A stretch of DNA of 59,874 nt from Branchiostoma floridae (lineage: Eukaryota; Chordata; Leptocardii; Amphioxiformes; Branchiostomatidae), in contig NC_049997.1 of NCBI RefSeq assembly GCF_000003815.2, forward strand, positions 15,490,753 to 15,550,626, read 5' to 3'. Numbering within the stretch: the first letter of the stretch is position 1; each line of letters begins with the position of its first letter. The position numbers and the translations under genes are program-made. The notes beneath the pieces are model-generated. The model was not told where the DNA came from, searched no databases, and was given only the letters and a program-made list of their open reading frames with translations. Shown one piece after another: positions 34,201 to 43,929 of this stretch.

Positions 34201-35670
34201 GCGCAACCACAGTTGTTCGGATTTTCGACAATTGCACACGCAAGCAGGTTCGAATAGTTCATAAAATGCCACTGTGAAACAGGATCAGCAACAATGACAT
34301 CAGTGTGGATAGGCTACGAGGGGCGTGCAATTAGTAATGGTCCTGACCCATTTCCCATAGCAGGAGATTAATGAAACTTGGCACAGTTATTAGTCTTTCT
34401 CTTCATAGGAATCACCCAGAGTTATGCATTTCTCCCATCGTTTGATGCAGCTCTGGACACCGATTTTGTAGGACACCCCAGGTTGGTCCTCCAACTGATG
34501 CCTCATCAATGGCACAAGAGGGACGACCAGGTCTGGGAGCTGTTTCCACAGACTTCCAGCCACGTTTGAATTCAGGATGCCAGCGTTTTACAAGGTCATA
34601 TGATGGGGCATCATCACCATAAGTTTCATTTATTTCATCAAAAGTCTTCTTTGGTGTGCGTCCTTTCAAATACAAAAACCGGATCACTGCGCGACACTCA
34701 ACTGGTTCCATTTCACACCTGGTCCATTTCGCACCTGACTAAGTTCAAACACCAGTAAATCAGAAACCACAATTAGTTCAGAGCTGTCTTTTGCAACATA
34801 ACCCATAGAGATATGAATTATTACACATACAAAATTTCATTTAGATCAGACAACTGGAAGTGGGTCAGGACCATTATTTATTGCACGCCCCTCGTATATG
34901 ATAATAACGTTTAAGTGCATGTTCCTCGGTGTATGTGCTGCCATAATGCCTGGTCCTTCACTACAGCTACCGCATAAAACCTTGTTTGCTTGAATCAAGT
35001 TGGTGGTTTTATTCGGTGGTTTAAGCAAAGGATCAGGCATTATGACACCATATACACCTTGGGGTAGGTCATTGACCCTTAAATGACTTTAGTTGTATCA
35101 TGATCTGCATTGAAATTTGCATATTAAGTAAGATGCAAAGTATTTGAATTGAGTTCTATGCTGAAGAGCTGTTTCTTTTCAAAAATGACTCCTGTAATGT
35201 ACCTTTCCAGGTTTTTCTCCCAGCTGCTGTGGCACACTTGTTGCACTTGGAGCATCGACGACAGCAGGAGGTGTCAGAACCTGCACTACAGCAGACGGCG
35301 GGGACTGTTCAAGTGCCCGGACCACAGCAGACGGTGGGGACTGGTCAAGTGCCTCGACTACAGCAGACGGCGGGGACTGGTCAAGTGCCTCGACTACAGC
35401 AGACGGCAGGGACTGGTCAAGTGCCTCAACTACAGCAGACGGCAGGGACTGGTCAAGTGCCTCAACTACAGCAGACGGCAGGGACTGGTCAAGTGCCTCG
35501 ACTACAGCAGACGGCAGGGACTGGTCAAGTGCCTCGACTACAGCAGACGGCAGGGACTGGTCAAGCGCATGGACCACAGCAGACGGCGGGGACTGGTCAA
35601 GTGCCTGGACCACAGCAACGGGTGGGGACTGGTTCATATCCTCGATGACCGGCTTTCCCTGTGCATCCAT
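17566..35670 (-). CDS. OTU-PHD-Ulp1 multidomain cysteine protease, 19 exons
   Basis: Exons in transcript order: 35203-35670, 33074-33152, 32546-32641, 32143-32268, 31364-31447, 30801-30895, 30533-30679, 30039-30184, 26584-26752, 26189-26354, 25050-25262, 24010-24313, 23609-23731, 21573-21719, 20774-20830, 19404-19475, 18782-18839, 18028-18096, 17566-17712. Their 2766 bases are divisible by three and every phase matches, giving 921 aa. Domains: 12-aa repeats (13-132); charged linker with RPIWWPQDIPFASPDKK (about 267-283); OTU domain about 415-592 with D430, C433 (GDGNCLF) and H588 (NHF); divergent PHD finger about 625-684; Ulp1/C48 domain about 700-900 with H791 (NHW), D814 (VLDSLG), Q854 and C860 (DCG). 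Known for the families: OTU enzymes cleave ubiquitin chains and Ulp1/SENP enzymes process SUMO. Dual activity here is inference. A Met at 35670 follows an in-frame stop, but an upstream exon is possible. Least certain: the PHD exon's donor (gttagt) and the start. Confidence 0.85.
19000..19229. mobile_element. Pogo/Tc1-like MITE, copy 2
   Basis: Starts CAGTCAAACCTCTCTATAGC and ends CAGGTTTGACTG. Carries the same GCGGCCACT words as the copy at 7051-7571 but is shorter. It lies in an intron of the Ulp1 gene. Confidence 0.75.
19530..20401. mobile_element. TIR element, AGGCCATGTTGATTTG ends
   Basis: Left AGGCCATGTTGATTTGATTA and right TAATCAAATCAACATGGCCT are perfect inverted repeats. They continue inward through TATGGATGACATCC / GGATGTCATCCATA to GCGCTCG / CGCTCGC. 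About 870 bp, with G and T homopolymer runs and no recognisable transposase. It sits in the intron between the Ulp1 His and Asp exons. Related ends flank the large gap at 21786. Confidence 0.8.
20980..21440. mobile_element. Palindromic CTAGG-rich element, copy B
   Basis: Repeated blocks with GATCGGGATCTGTCCTAGGA and CTATTCTACTAG in both orientations. They are followed by sequence (AACAGCAATACTTTTTTTG to about 21420) that matches the interior of copy A in reverse. Boundaries are approximate. Copy C begins at 59345. Confidence 0.6.
21746..23113. mobile_element. TIR element enclosing the large gap
   Basis: TAGGCCACAGCAAGTAAATT at 21746 and AATTTACTTGCTGTGGCCTTA ending at 23113 are inverted repeats. 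They continue inward as TATGGATGACATC / GATGTCATCC. Same family as 19530-20401. It lies in the intron between two Ulp1 exons. Confidence 0.75.
21786..22707. other. Assembly gap (about 920 N)
   Basis: Undetermined bases inside an inverted-repeat element in an intron. The open frames across it are artefacts of reading N as X. No exon of the flanking gene needs to lie here, because phases on both sides match directly. Confidence 0.98.
24010..24313 (-). other. PHD-finger exon
   Basis: Exon of the OTU-Ulp1 gene. Core QCMSCQSWYHFKCVPIP gives C655, C658, H663 and C666 of a PHD finger, with the usual Trp two residues before the His and a later C682. The normal first CxxC pair is not obvious: only C625 and C633 precede it. 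The final pair is an adjacent CC. A 27-base direct duplication (EEGAMT... then KEGAMT) lies between. The phase 1 start after GATGCGCAG and the phase 2 end before gttagt both fit the neighbouring exons. Confidence 0.75.
24466..24817. mobile_element. hAT-like MITE with CAGGGCT ends, copy 2
   Basis: Starts CAGGGCTTGAAATACC and ends GTATTTTGAGCCCTG, a good inverted pair. It is in inverted orientation relative to the copy at 10538-10884. Confidence 0.75.
24846..25017. mobile_element. Small TIR element (MITE), copy 2
   Basis: Starts TACAGTAGAAGCTACTTAAT and ends GGCGTTTGCTGTA. The interior matches the element at 1921-2109, including the AATCCCCAAATCCC word in reverse. Confidence 0.7.
25050..26752 (-). 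other. OTU cysteine-protease domain (3 exons)
   Basis: Exons 26584-26752, 26189-26354 and 25050-25262. The first holds EIVGDGNCLFNAVSTLLTG, the standard OTU Asp-x-x-Cys start, followed by the Arg-containing helix VLRLGATIYGAI. The second is helical (GVDNVGAAEMLMGTVSTDAV). The third starts ILQLSFLSGFCGYAL and ends SLNHFVGLV with the likely catalytic His. The layout recalls OTU domains of the vertnin/large-insert type. It is followed directly by the PHD exon. Confidence 0.88.
25976..26080. repeat. (TC)n/(TG)n microsatellite
   Basis: Compound CTCACT, CTGT, TC and TG dinucleotide runs in an intron. Frames through it have only serine/leucine/valine-rich low-complexity translations. Confidence 0.9.
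27804..28336 (-). pseudogene. 5'-truncated non-LTR retrotransposon (reverse transcriptase C-terminus)
   Basis: The minus-strand reading VEKVQRRAARWVCHRF...DMLQELSWDTLQTRRKRARL...HGMV is the conserved tail of LINE reverse-transcriptase ORFs (CR1/jockey/L2-like). After HPFY an in-frame TAA interrupts, then the frame resumes with FFPRTVSEWNLLPAEMV to a TAA at 27941. A short non-coding tail ending in (GAA)n at 27804-27821 follows. It is dead: truncated and stop-containing. It lies in an intron of the OTU-PHD-Ulp1 gene, same strand as that gene. Confidence 0.85.
28640..28987 (+). mobile_element. 3' end of a second non-LTR retrotransposon with (AATC)n tail
   Basis: Plus-strand sequence with GACGGGGGGAGAGTTTGTAT, then CTCCCCCCTTGCACG, then AAAATAAAATCAATCAATCA repeats. 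This is the pattern of a LINE 3' untranslated region with a tetranucleotide tail. It lies head to head with the minus-strand LINE, and sequence from about 28340 may belong to the same insertion. No intact ORF. Confidence 0.6.
29068..29287. mobile_element. TIR element with TACTGTAAATGC ends
   Basis: TACTGTAAATGCATTTAAGT on the left; GATTTACAGTA on the right. Between them GCGGTGGATTTAAGTTC is repeated in both orientations (CACCGCGAAAACCGCC). Related to 15991-16505. Confidence 0.7.
29644..29883. mobile_element. Inverted-repeat element with 45-base arms
   Basis: The arm GAGAATTCTTGTACACAACC...TTGCTGAC is mirrored by GTCAGCAA...GGTTGTGTACAAGAATTCTC. The spacer of about 140 bases contains TGTCTGTCAGACATC. 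Non-coding and intronic. Confidence 0.7.
31130..31211. repeat. (TA)n microsatellite
   Basis: About 40 uninterrupted AT units in an intron. The local plus-strand frame reading YIYIYI is an artefact. Confidence 0.95.
32949..32984. repeat. Near-perfect short palindrome
   Basis: CAAGGAGGTTATATTC, one A, then GAATATAACCTCCTTG: 16-base arms with no mismatch and a one-base loop, in an intron. Such arms often remain from a solo hairpin element. Confidence 0.9.
33881..33999. mobile_element. Hairpin MITE starting GTAGCCTGGGTGC
   Basis: The arms GTAGCCTGGGTGCAAGCC and GGCTTGCACTCAGGCTAC close a 119-base palindrome. Its inner part AGTGACTGCTGGCTCAATC is also mirrored. Non-coding and intronic. Confidence 0.85.
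34317..34894 (-). mobile_element. Internally deleted mariner-family element
   Basis: Terminal inverted repeats CGAGGGGCGTGCAATTAGTA and TTATTTATTGCACGCCCCTCG are flanked on both sides by TA, the mariner target duplication. At 578 bp it is less than half a full element. On the minus strand 34412-34711 encodes the start of a mos1/SETMAR-like transposase (RAVIRFLYLKGRTPKKTFDE), including the helix-turn-helix and a conserved APRPGRPS. The frame then leaves the family and the DDD catalytic part is missing. Confidence 0.88.
34412..34711 (-). pseudogene. Mariner transposase N-terminal fragment
   Basis: About 70 residues match the helix-turn-helix region of mariner transposases, from MEPVECRAVIRFLYLKG to the GRPS linker. 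The remaining 30 codons read through truncated or shifted sequence. It cannot catalyse transposition. It lies within the TIR pair at 34317-34894. Confidence 0.8.
35203..35670 (-). other. N-terminal 12-aa repeat exon of the OTU-PHD-Ulp1 gene
   Basis: Ten tandem 36-bp units encode variants of DQSLPSAVVEAL (residues about 13-132). Five central units are identical at the protein level. The tail SATSVPQQLGEKPGK leads to a GT donor at 35202. The two plus-strand frames through the array are also open (186 and 139 codons) because the unit has no stop. The minus frame is chosen because it joins in phase to the next exon. Confidence 0.8.
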
Positions 35671-35796
35671 GACAGCACCTACTACAATTTTTATTTAAAG
35701 GGGAGATGATATTTGATTACTAATGTTTTACCACTAGACTTAAGGAATGTTTGAAAGTGTATTTTTATTGCTTTTGAGATGAAAAATCAATATGAG

Positions 35797-35886
35797 AGTG
35801 GTGCAGGTAAAAATTGTCTGGTGCAGGTAATTTTTAATGTTACCTGCACCAGTGCAAGTATGCAGAAAAAAGTATTTTGAGCCCTG
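35797..35886. mobile_element. Fragment of the CAGGGCT-type MITE
   Basis: Matches only the right-hand 90 bases of the copy at 24466-24817, including the AAGTATTTTGAGCCCTG end. Confidence 0.7.
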
Positions 35887-36674
35887 ATTTATGATAGATC
35901 ACTCGTCACAGCGTATCACCTTTCTTGTTAACAGTAATACCCTAAAAACATTCATCGCGTAAAATAATCTTCATACATACAACCGGGTGAAAGGATAGAA
36001 GACCAATACAACACACCTACAACAACAATCCTTAATACTTATAAATAATAAAACTGTTGCCATGGCAAAAGTTTTTATTGACACACTTTTTTAAGAGTCA
36101 TTGCATGAGAAAACAAAGCAGAGGTCGGAAGATGGGGGTCAGCCAAATTGTCTCATACTTTGTATGTGTGATAGGTGTGGAACTATGAACAGCCATATAG
36201 TTCAAACCCTCCAGCTATTTTTTGTTATGGCATTCTGGGACCCCCCTCAGAGACCCTCGGAAATCAAACAATTTATGGCTGAAAATTATTGAAATTGCGT
36301 AGGCTACCCTGACAAATGTGATAAAGATACGAACATAAGTTTTGTATGTATTCATAGCATGGGTTCTCTAGTTTTACAGACCAAAAGTTGAAGATGAAGC
36401 ATTGAAGTTAAAATGGTGTTCTATGGGGTTACCAGAATCACAAAGAGTAGAGTTTTCATCTCTGTGAATTTTAGCCATTTCTAAGGCGCAATATATTCTA
36501 TGCGCAGTGGCTTTGGTGTTGGCTTTACTGTTGTTGGAGAGAGGAACAGTCGTAGTCTAATTGGGTCATTCATAACGCGAGCGGTGAGAGGGGGGTCTTT
36601 ATTGTTTTTTTGGGGGGGGTGGCACTATAATAAAACAGGTAATAAAGGTTCACTATGAGGTAAGTTCTGGCAAC

Positions 36675-38630
36675 TACTTATGTAGTTGTGTGTAAACCAT
36701 GCATAACTGTCATACAATGATACAACAAATTAGAAATGTTGATTTGAAGTCTGTATGGGGAATATAAGGATACTTGATAAAGGATTTATTATGGTTTTAC
36801 ACATTTTTATTGTTGCTTATTTATCGTAGACTAGTGTATTACCTACTAAATCATTGTGTGCATTTATTTCGTAGTAAATAATGACAAAGGCTATGTATGG
36901 GGGTTATCAGGACATTTGATATACAGGTCACTAACAGCAGACTAGCCCCGCTGTAGTAATTTGCCAAAAGTTTTGCGGACCGAGGGCTTAGGAACGGAGA
37001 TTGGAGCTGCCATTGTGTCATGCGCAAAGGACTTTGACTTCCTTACTGTTACGGGTAAAAAGTGCAGTGCGCTGATGGTTTGTTTGTTTGTGTTTGTGTG
37101 AGAACACAGTGACACAGACAGATGACCTTTCAGCCCTGACAACCACAGTACCGTTTGGTCACACACAAGTCACATCACTATATTGACTGGTGGCCCGGCC
37201 GGTAAAGTCAAATGACTGTTGTTCTAGGTCTACTTCTCTGAGCCAAAATGTGTGGAAGCATTCGGCCCAGCCAACAAGCTAGAAGACCACATTACATAAC
37301 AGGAACTGGAGTCCACGTACATGTAGGACAAAATACGCAAACAGTGGGCTCTTGAAGGTTTGGCTGGAATAGCTCATGGCACTGGCTTGTTCTCGCAGTC
37401 AATTTGACTAGAGATTCTGGGATCCTCTTGAGTTGTCAGTAAGGGCTGGGTAATCCGGACAGTCAAAGGCAGCAAACAGACAAGATGAAGGCCTGTCTGT
37501 CTAACTGATCTCAAATCATCAAAGATCATCAAAGCTACAGCAATTAAACCACATACCATTTTCATCCGCCCATTACAGACACCATAACATTACTTCCTTT
37601 TTCTACAGGCATTGCAAACCATCTTTGGTATAATCACATGTGCAAATTGATTTTTTCGAAACGTGTCAAATTGCATAGCATATCTTTTACAAAAGTGAAA
37701 AAAGACATGGGAGAGTTTTTGTACCCGATATGCCAAGCTTTAGGCATGACCAAAATCTGTTAAAGCTTATAAGTTTTAAATCTGAGTCTGCTTATTGTAT
37801 CACCAGTCCAACAAAACATAACTTGATGTCCTTTTTGTGAATATGTGTTTCAATAGTTTTAGCTAATTTGTTGTATGTTTATGAATGTTGCAGATCATAT
37901 GATGCACTGTTCCATTATAACAGGGCCCTCAGCTGATAAGTTTTTGACATAGACTTTGCTCACTGATAAACTCAAATTTCAGGTAAAATCTTGGTCCCGA
38001 TACACCCGTTGAACTTGAAACCGGGCCCAGGCCATTTTCACCTTCTCAGGTATTCGAATGTTCCCGTATATTCCTAGATATATCTATGTCAAGTCTCAGA
38101 GGAGTGCCAGGGTTCAGACATTTCCGGAAATTTGAGTTTTCATGTAGTGGTTCTTATGGTATTAATGGTCAGGTATACATTTGTACTAACACACCACTGG
38201 TATACTGCAGTTTGTCCATAGCAGTATACAGTGTACCTGTTTGTTAATTGATAAAAAAAGTTTAATGCACATCAGCCTGTAAAAATAGCCTTGTTCGTGA
38301 CCTTTGTTATGGACTTATAGATAGATTTTCAATATATATGAAGTAATTCTGCATCCCCGTGCCCCATCTATTAAATGGTAACATTTGTGGTGTCCTGATA
38401 GCCACAATACCCAGCCTTTTTTCATTGTGTACGACATCGTAGATATTTAGTAAGGTACCTTCATAATGACATTAGAAAGCAACAATAAAAATGTGTAAAA
38501 ATAGTCGCAATTCCTTTTGCAAGTATCCTTATATCCCCCCTACAGGGCCCCATATGAACATTTCTAATTCACCGTATATCCTTGTATGACAGTTATGCAT
38601 GGTTTACACCCAACTACATAAAGGAGGTCA
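36675..38630. mobile_element. Long inverted-repeat structure, arms about 250 bp
   Basis: The outer arm word GTAAACCATGCATAACTGTC (left) pairs with GACAGTTATGCATGGTTTAC (right). AAATTAGAAATGTT, ATATAAGGATACTTG, TTTTACACATTTTTATTGTT and GGTTATCAGGACA also recur in mirrored order. The arms run about 36675-36925 and 38385-38630, enclosing about 1.4 kb with no recognised ORF. It could be a non-autonomous DNA transposon with long TIRs. Confidence 0.65.
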
Positions 38631-41600
38631 TTCTTTGTATAAAACTCCTCAGACTTTTTTTTTTGTGTTATTTAGACAGTCTTCACCACAGACTTTTTGA
38701 AAGAATCCAATATTTATTCCCCAAAAAAATCCGAGAAACAACAAATTGGTGTGACCTAATTGTGTATATATGTCTGTATTGACTCTGTACAAGTCATTCA
38801 CCCTGAATTGTTTAGTCCGTAAAAGTTTGTCCTATTTTGCCGTATTTGTCTGTCTTAAAAGTAGGAGGTTTGGGCTATTAAAATATGAAGTAACATTGAA
38901 ATTACTGGTTTAATTTGAATATGGTCTTGAGAATGGAGTTTGTTCCAAAATGAGGCTTTGTTCCAGTCCTTTTTGTCTTCCTACTTATTTTTCCTATTTT
39001 AGGTGGAATTTATTATTTTTAGTGAGGGAGTTTTTGTACAACATGTTGAAAATTGGGAAACTAACTGATTTTCCTTATGCTATGGAAAGGGTAATTTGAG
39101 TTAGGCGTACTAATTCATTAATGGATGTCCTTCATATATATTCTTTTTATTTGAAATAGACAATAAAGAATGGAATAATGAAGTCAAGGTGGCTTTAAAG
39201 ACAAACAATGTCTCCTGATTTCTGTACCCTGACCATGACTTGTAAAACCTTCGACCCTATTAGTATACTAGTACTTTGGTCGGTTCCTGGTGAGATAATA
39301 AGGTAATCAAATTCACAATCATTTTATTGTGAAAACGTTGAATCCGAAGTTGTAATCCTATTATATTATATGCGCCTTGTAGCTATCCGCTTGTATTCTA
39401 TATTGTATTTATTTCAGTTACACAAGAATGGCCACCCATTCTAATAGCCTTTGGCAAGTTGGTAATGGTTGTTTGCTAATGTTCTCGTTGATACATATCT
39501 GCTCTTTTATCCCCTCTATAACAGAAAAGCGAGGAGAAGTTGAATTTATCCAGCAATAGTCTCATTTTGTATCTGTGAAGTGTATCTTTTCAACATGTCT
39601 TGTTGTGACCTGTACTTAGCCCGGTGTGGCAAAAATGTTCAATAAAGGTCTTCATTGATATGTGTGAAATGCTCTTGCCTACCTTTACGACTTGATATGA
39701 AGCATATTACAGACAAGCTTCATTTTCCCACAACACCTGTATTTGTTTTACAAAAGATGCACCACAACATTTGTATTGGTTGACTTGGAAGAAATTATAG
39801 CCACTTGTGGGTTTCCACGCCTAAAAAGAATGTTGACTTTGTGGACACAAAGAATTAAAATAGTAGCCAAAAATGTGGTAATTCACCCAGAAGGAAGTTG
39901 TTCGGCAGGTGAAGCCAGCCTCTGAAATATCACATCAGGTCACTATCACCGATCGTGGAGTCTGAATAAGGTGATTTATGACTGTCGCCAAGTTTGGTAA
40001 CAAAGTTACCACCACGATCAAGATGGTGGTCACAGATATGTAGAAAAGGCCATTCTGTGCCTCTTTACAGTTTCTTCTTTCTATGGGAACAAAAGGATTG
40101 TTGAATGTGTAGCTCACCTCACTTGACAAAATATTATGGAAACAAACGTTGCAATTGATTGGTGCTTTTTATGTTATCTAATATATAACCTGCTAAATAA
40201 AGACAGCCCACTTTTTAAGTCATTTCGGACAAAAAAGATAAGAATCAATAGGTCAAAAAAGTTTTCTTTTAGGGGTATGTGGTCTATAGAGGATTTTTCG
40301 TATTAGGGTTGAATACAAATTGAGATGATTTATTTTTTAGACTTAAAATCACTATTTTGGACATTACAATGAGAGCAGCCTCTCAATCAAATAAGAATCA
40401 AGTTGCATAAATGCTTATTACTAGGTTCTTCCATTCCTCCATTGTGGCGTGAGCTTGCATGCAGGCTAATGATAGTAGTGATGGACGCTGCCACAGCTTG
40501 ACGGTGACCTGTGGTGAGAACTATGATAATCTACACTTATGTTGTTCACATCTGGTATAGATAAGATAGTTTTCTCTGAATCAAAGTCCTTTTTAGGAAT
40601 TTAGATTTGGAGCACAGTGAATACGGGGGGTGGGGTGTGTTATGGGAAGTTTCTTTTCTCGGATCGACGTTTTAATATGAATTGTGGGTTTAGGTGCGCA
40701 ACGAGAACTGGGTGGGGTACTAGTACTAGTTTCGCAGTATTTTTGCCTATGAAGGACAGGATGATTGTTAGGAAACCGCGAACTAAAACCGCCCAGATCG
40801 ATTTGACCTCCGTGTCCTGCATCTTCTGAAAGACTAATAATTGCTTCATTGAGAAACAAGTGTTTAGAACGAGTTAAAGGTTAGCATATGTAATGTTTTG
40901 TATGCCACAGTGTGATACGATATCGTGCCAACCGACTGACAGAACTTAAGTTAAGAGGTAGCCAGAGTCAGGGTTGAATTAGGCATTTCCCGGGAAGATA
41001 ATCTGTTATCTTACTACCTAAATATACTTGGCAATGGAAAGTACGTTTGGTGGTCATAGTCTCATACTTGCAAATGGTTCGACTTCTTGGTACTCACGTT
41101 CGTAGTACAGCAGAAAGAGAGATGCGGGGGATGTTGCTGCTGAACGGGCGAAACAGCGACTCTTGCCGTCACTCCTCAGAAGTACCAATATCCAGGTGGA
41201 CGAAACTGTAGAGATTTGATCTAGATGACTCGATGAAACAGGTACTTTGGAAAAGGAGGATCACCAAAAAAAAAGACACTGCCACGTGGAAGTATCCTCG
41301 GATACTGAATGCTCGACGAGGGGGACAAGGATAGCTGCGATTAATTAAAAAGGTCGTTAATTTCTCATCTTGACAAGGGGGTAGTACCGCCCCAGGATGG
41401 TCTGGGCCTTTCACAACAGGCGGTGTTTGTCTACATTGGACAGAAATGAAAACAGCTTGCCTGGAGGAGTGTAAAAAAAAGGGCACGCTCTCCAGTAGCT
41501 TGAGTGTCAATCTACTGCCCGTAGTCCTTGGAATAACTTACAAAGTAATCGTCTCTCAGCAACAGTTGCTGAAGGGCAGAGCGTATTTTGTTCAGCACCA

Positions 41601-42789
41601 AAATACTTGATTATTTTTTGCCATTTAAACTTATAACGTTAATTAATCAGCCATATGTAAGATAAGAACTAGCGCACATCCGTTAGAGATAGAAATTCTA
41701 TTTACTCCTCTTAGTTCCTGAGACTGTATATGCAATTAGCTTAGTTCTTGAGACTTTATATGCAATTAGCCCTCGGGCACGATTTTGCAAATAAAACAAC
41801 AATTGAATTAATGACTTCGTTAACAAATATCTATCTAACTTCATCTAAAAACAAAGGTGTATGGAAATATAGGTAGCCATGGCCTGAGTTTGTTAACAAC
41901 ACATATGTTGCATGCAACTACAACGCTCAGAGTCAGACCTTATGTTATGATAGTGGCACCTACTAGACTAAGTCTAATAGTATTCTGGAGCGGAAAGATC
42001 GAAGTAAGCTATGTACGACCAGTGCATTTTGAGTGAGAAGGAGAAAAAAAGAAGCGCTTTTGAGAAATGTACACACAAAAAAAGAAGAAAGAAATAGTTC
42101 AAATTGAAGATCAAGTACTACCACAGATCCACAAAGTATAAACACCAACACATAATTGTCTGCTCACTTGTTTTATTTCTTTATTTTAACTTGAGAGAAC
42201 ATTTGTATGGGTGATTAACCCGCCACATCTATATAGATACTAGTATAGTATTAAATAAACCCGCCTACATATGGTGTGGTTGGGAGGGTACAAAGTTAGA
42301 TTTTCCACGCCAAGGCGTTCTTGAAAAGAACTTATGAGGTCCTTCGTGTCCAATAAATTACTCGGGATCTGTCGCACGTGTGCGGCGATTCCACCACAAT
42401 TGTGTTCGTTCACTGCGTCACTGTTTTGTTATTTTCTCCGATTTTTAATAATTTAGATATTGTATAATACGTAAAACTATGACTAAAGAAGACGACAAAA
42501 TACGCAAAAAGAGATAAAATTCGTTCTTTATCTCTGAAATTCGTCGAGTATCTTTCGAACCCCGCAGTGACGCAAGCTTCACACAAGTACTTAAGTGGAG
42601 TAGAAGCGCGCCTTTAGATGTACACATCATAAACGGCATGCAAGTAAAGACGTCTGAAGCCGCCCTGTGGTTTTCCTGATCTGTATGGGTAACAATACAC
42701 CGGGCAAAGGAAAAGAAGGACCGCCAATACTGCTGAGAAACAACAAGGAGAAGAAACTCCTTCAATTGATATAACAAGGAAAGCAACCA

Positions 42790-42960
42790 ATGAACTAATC
42801 TCCAAGCAGATCCTACGGTAGCATAAGATAGTATCAAAAACTGGCAGAGGACTGAAGCCGGCTTAGTGGTGTGTTTCGCACAAATGGACACATCTTGACT
42901 GACTACACTCCTTGGCCAGTTTGATATTATCTTATGTCATTGTAAGATCTGCTTGGAGAT
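42790..42960. repeat. Imperfect inverted repeat
   Basis: TCTCCAAGCAGATC...CATAAGATA.TATCAAA..CTGGC near 42798-42846 is mirrored at about 42911-42956, with 45-base arms and a 65-base spacer. A transcript could fold into a long hairpin. Confidence 0.65.
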
Positions 42961-43136
42961 TAACAATGAACAGTATGGTGCCGGTTGCTAACAGTGGAAT
43001 ATATGAATGATGAAGTTCATTAGCAAGTTCGTGCCCGAGGGCTAATTGCAAGTACACGGTATAAACATAGTAGATATAACGGTACAAATGACAATGACAA
43101 GTTATAAATAATATGCTACTCTAATATTAGTGTTGG

Positions 43137-43475
43137 CTATAAACAGATTGGGTTTGGAAGCAGAGGGAGACGAAAAGCACGACCTTTTCTAAAATTTGTG
43201 GGTTCTGTGATTTCATGAGAAAAGTGGCTTTCTGTTCGTCTCAATGTGGGGAAGTTATGATAAGTCTTTGTGGCTTCTGTAAATAGAGTGATTCTGTCGG
43301 TTTGGTTGAATGAACATTTCGAAATAAAATATGTTTCGTCTCCCACTGCTTTAGATGTACAGTATTTACAAATTCTTTCACACACTGGTAATCTACATTG
43401 CTTGCCATATGCAAACAGCGACCATATAAAACTGGATGGTTTGCAAATTTCAAACAAGGTGGAACAATGCAGCAC
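43137..43475 (-). pseudogene. LINE fragment with zinc-knuckle-like reverse-transcriptase tail
   Basis: The minus-strand frame CRLPVCERICKYCTSKAVGDETYFISKC, followed by an Arg and LF a few residues on, matches the conserved C-terminal Cys-rich region (zf-RVT type) of non-LTR retrotransposon ORFs. Upstream the frame breaks after about 15 codons, so only a remnant is left. Confidence 0.65.
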
Positions 43476-43929
43476 CGCAAAGGTACTACATAACAGTACG
43501 GTGAGATTTTACGATAATCTCTGCTACCTGCATGTTTCAAACTACTGTTCCAGCGGTGCACAATCTACTAGTATATGTTGCAGATGTTGCCTATTTCAGA
43601 CATAAATGAAACAAGGGAATATATAAACGCATAGCGAAATAGTACGGTACGATGCTACTGTAAGTAAGACAAGATACCTGAAATATTGTACTTCATTGTG
43701 TGTTATCATTTGCTATCACTTTGTCAGGGCTAGAGGTACTAGTAGTTTGCTGGTTGTGTCAGTGCCATAACGCTGAGTTTTGAATCATGATTAGCATCGA
43801 CTGGAAACTGGTTTACCCCATATGTTAGCGTATTTCACCATATACTAGTAGTTAGGGGACGTCAGTCAGTCAGAAGGCCGCATTTAGCCGGCTTGTCTTG
43901 TCAATATATGTTGCATTGTTGGGCCCGCA

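Noticed and set aside
35149-35709. Plus-strand frames of 186 and 139 codons over the 36-bp repeat
   Set aside because: The minus-strand frame joins in phase to 18 further exons. The plus frames are open because the unit lacks stops, although antisense expression is not excluded.
36942-37166. Possible 5' exon (MAAPISVPKPSVRKTFGKLL) upstream of the protease gene
   Set aside because: No donor site follows the frame before its stop, and it lies inside the long inverted-repeat structure.
40593-40859. Overlapping frames with a hydrophobic stretch (SIWAVLVRGFLTIILSFIG)
   Set aside because: Short, unrecognised, and equally open in several frames.
42445-42891. 148-codon minus-strand frame and a 63-codon frame inside it with a signal-peptide-like start (42614-42805)
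   Set aside because: No homology, no splice or repeat context, and overlap with an inverted repeat. A small secreted peptide is imaginable but not supported.
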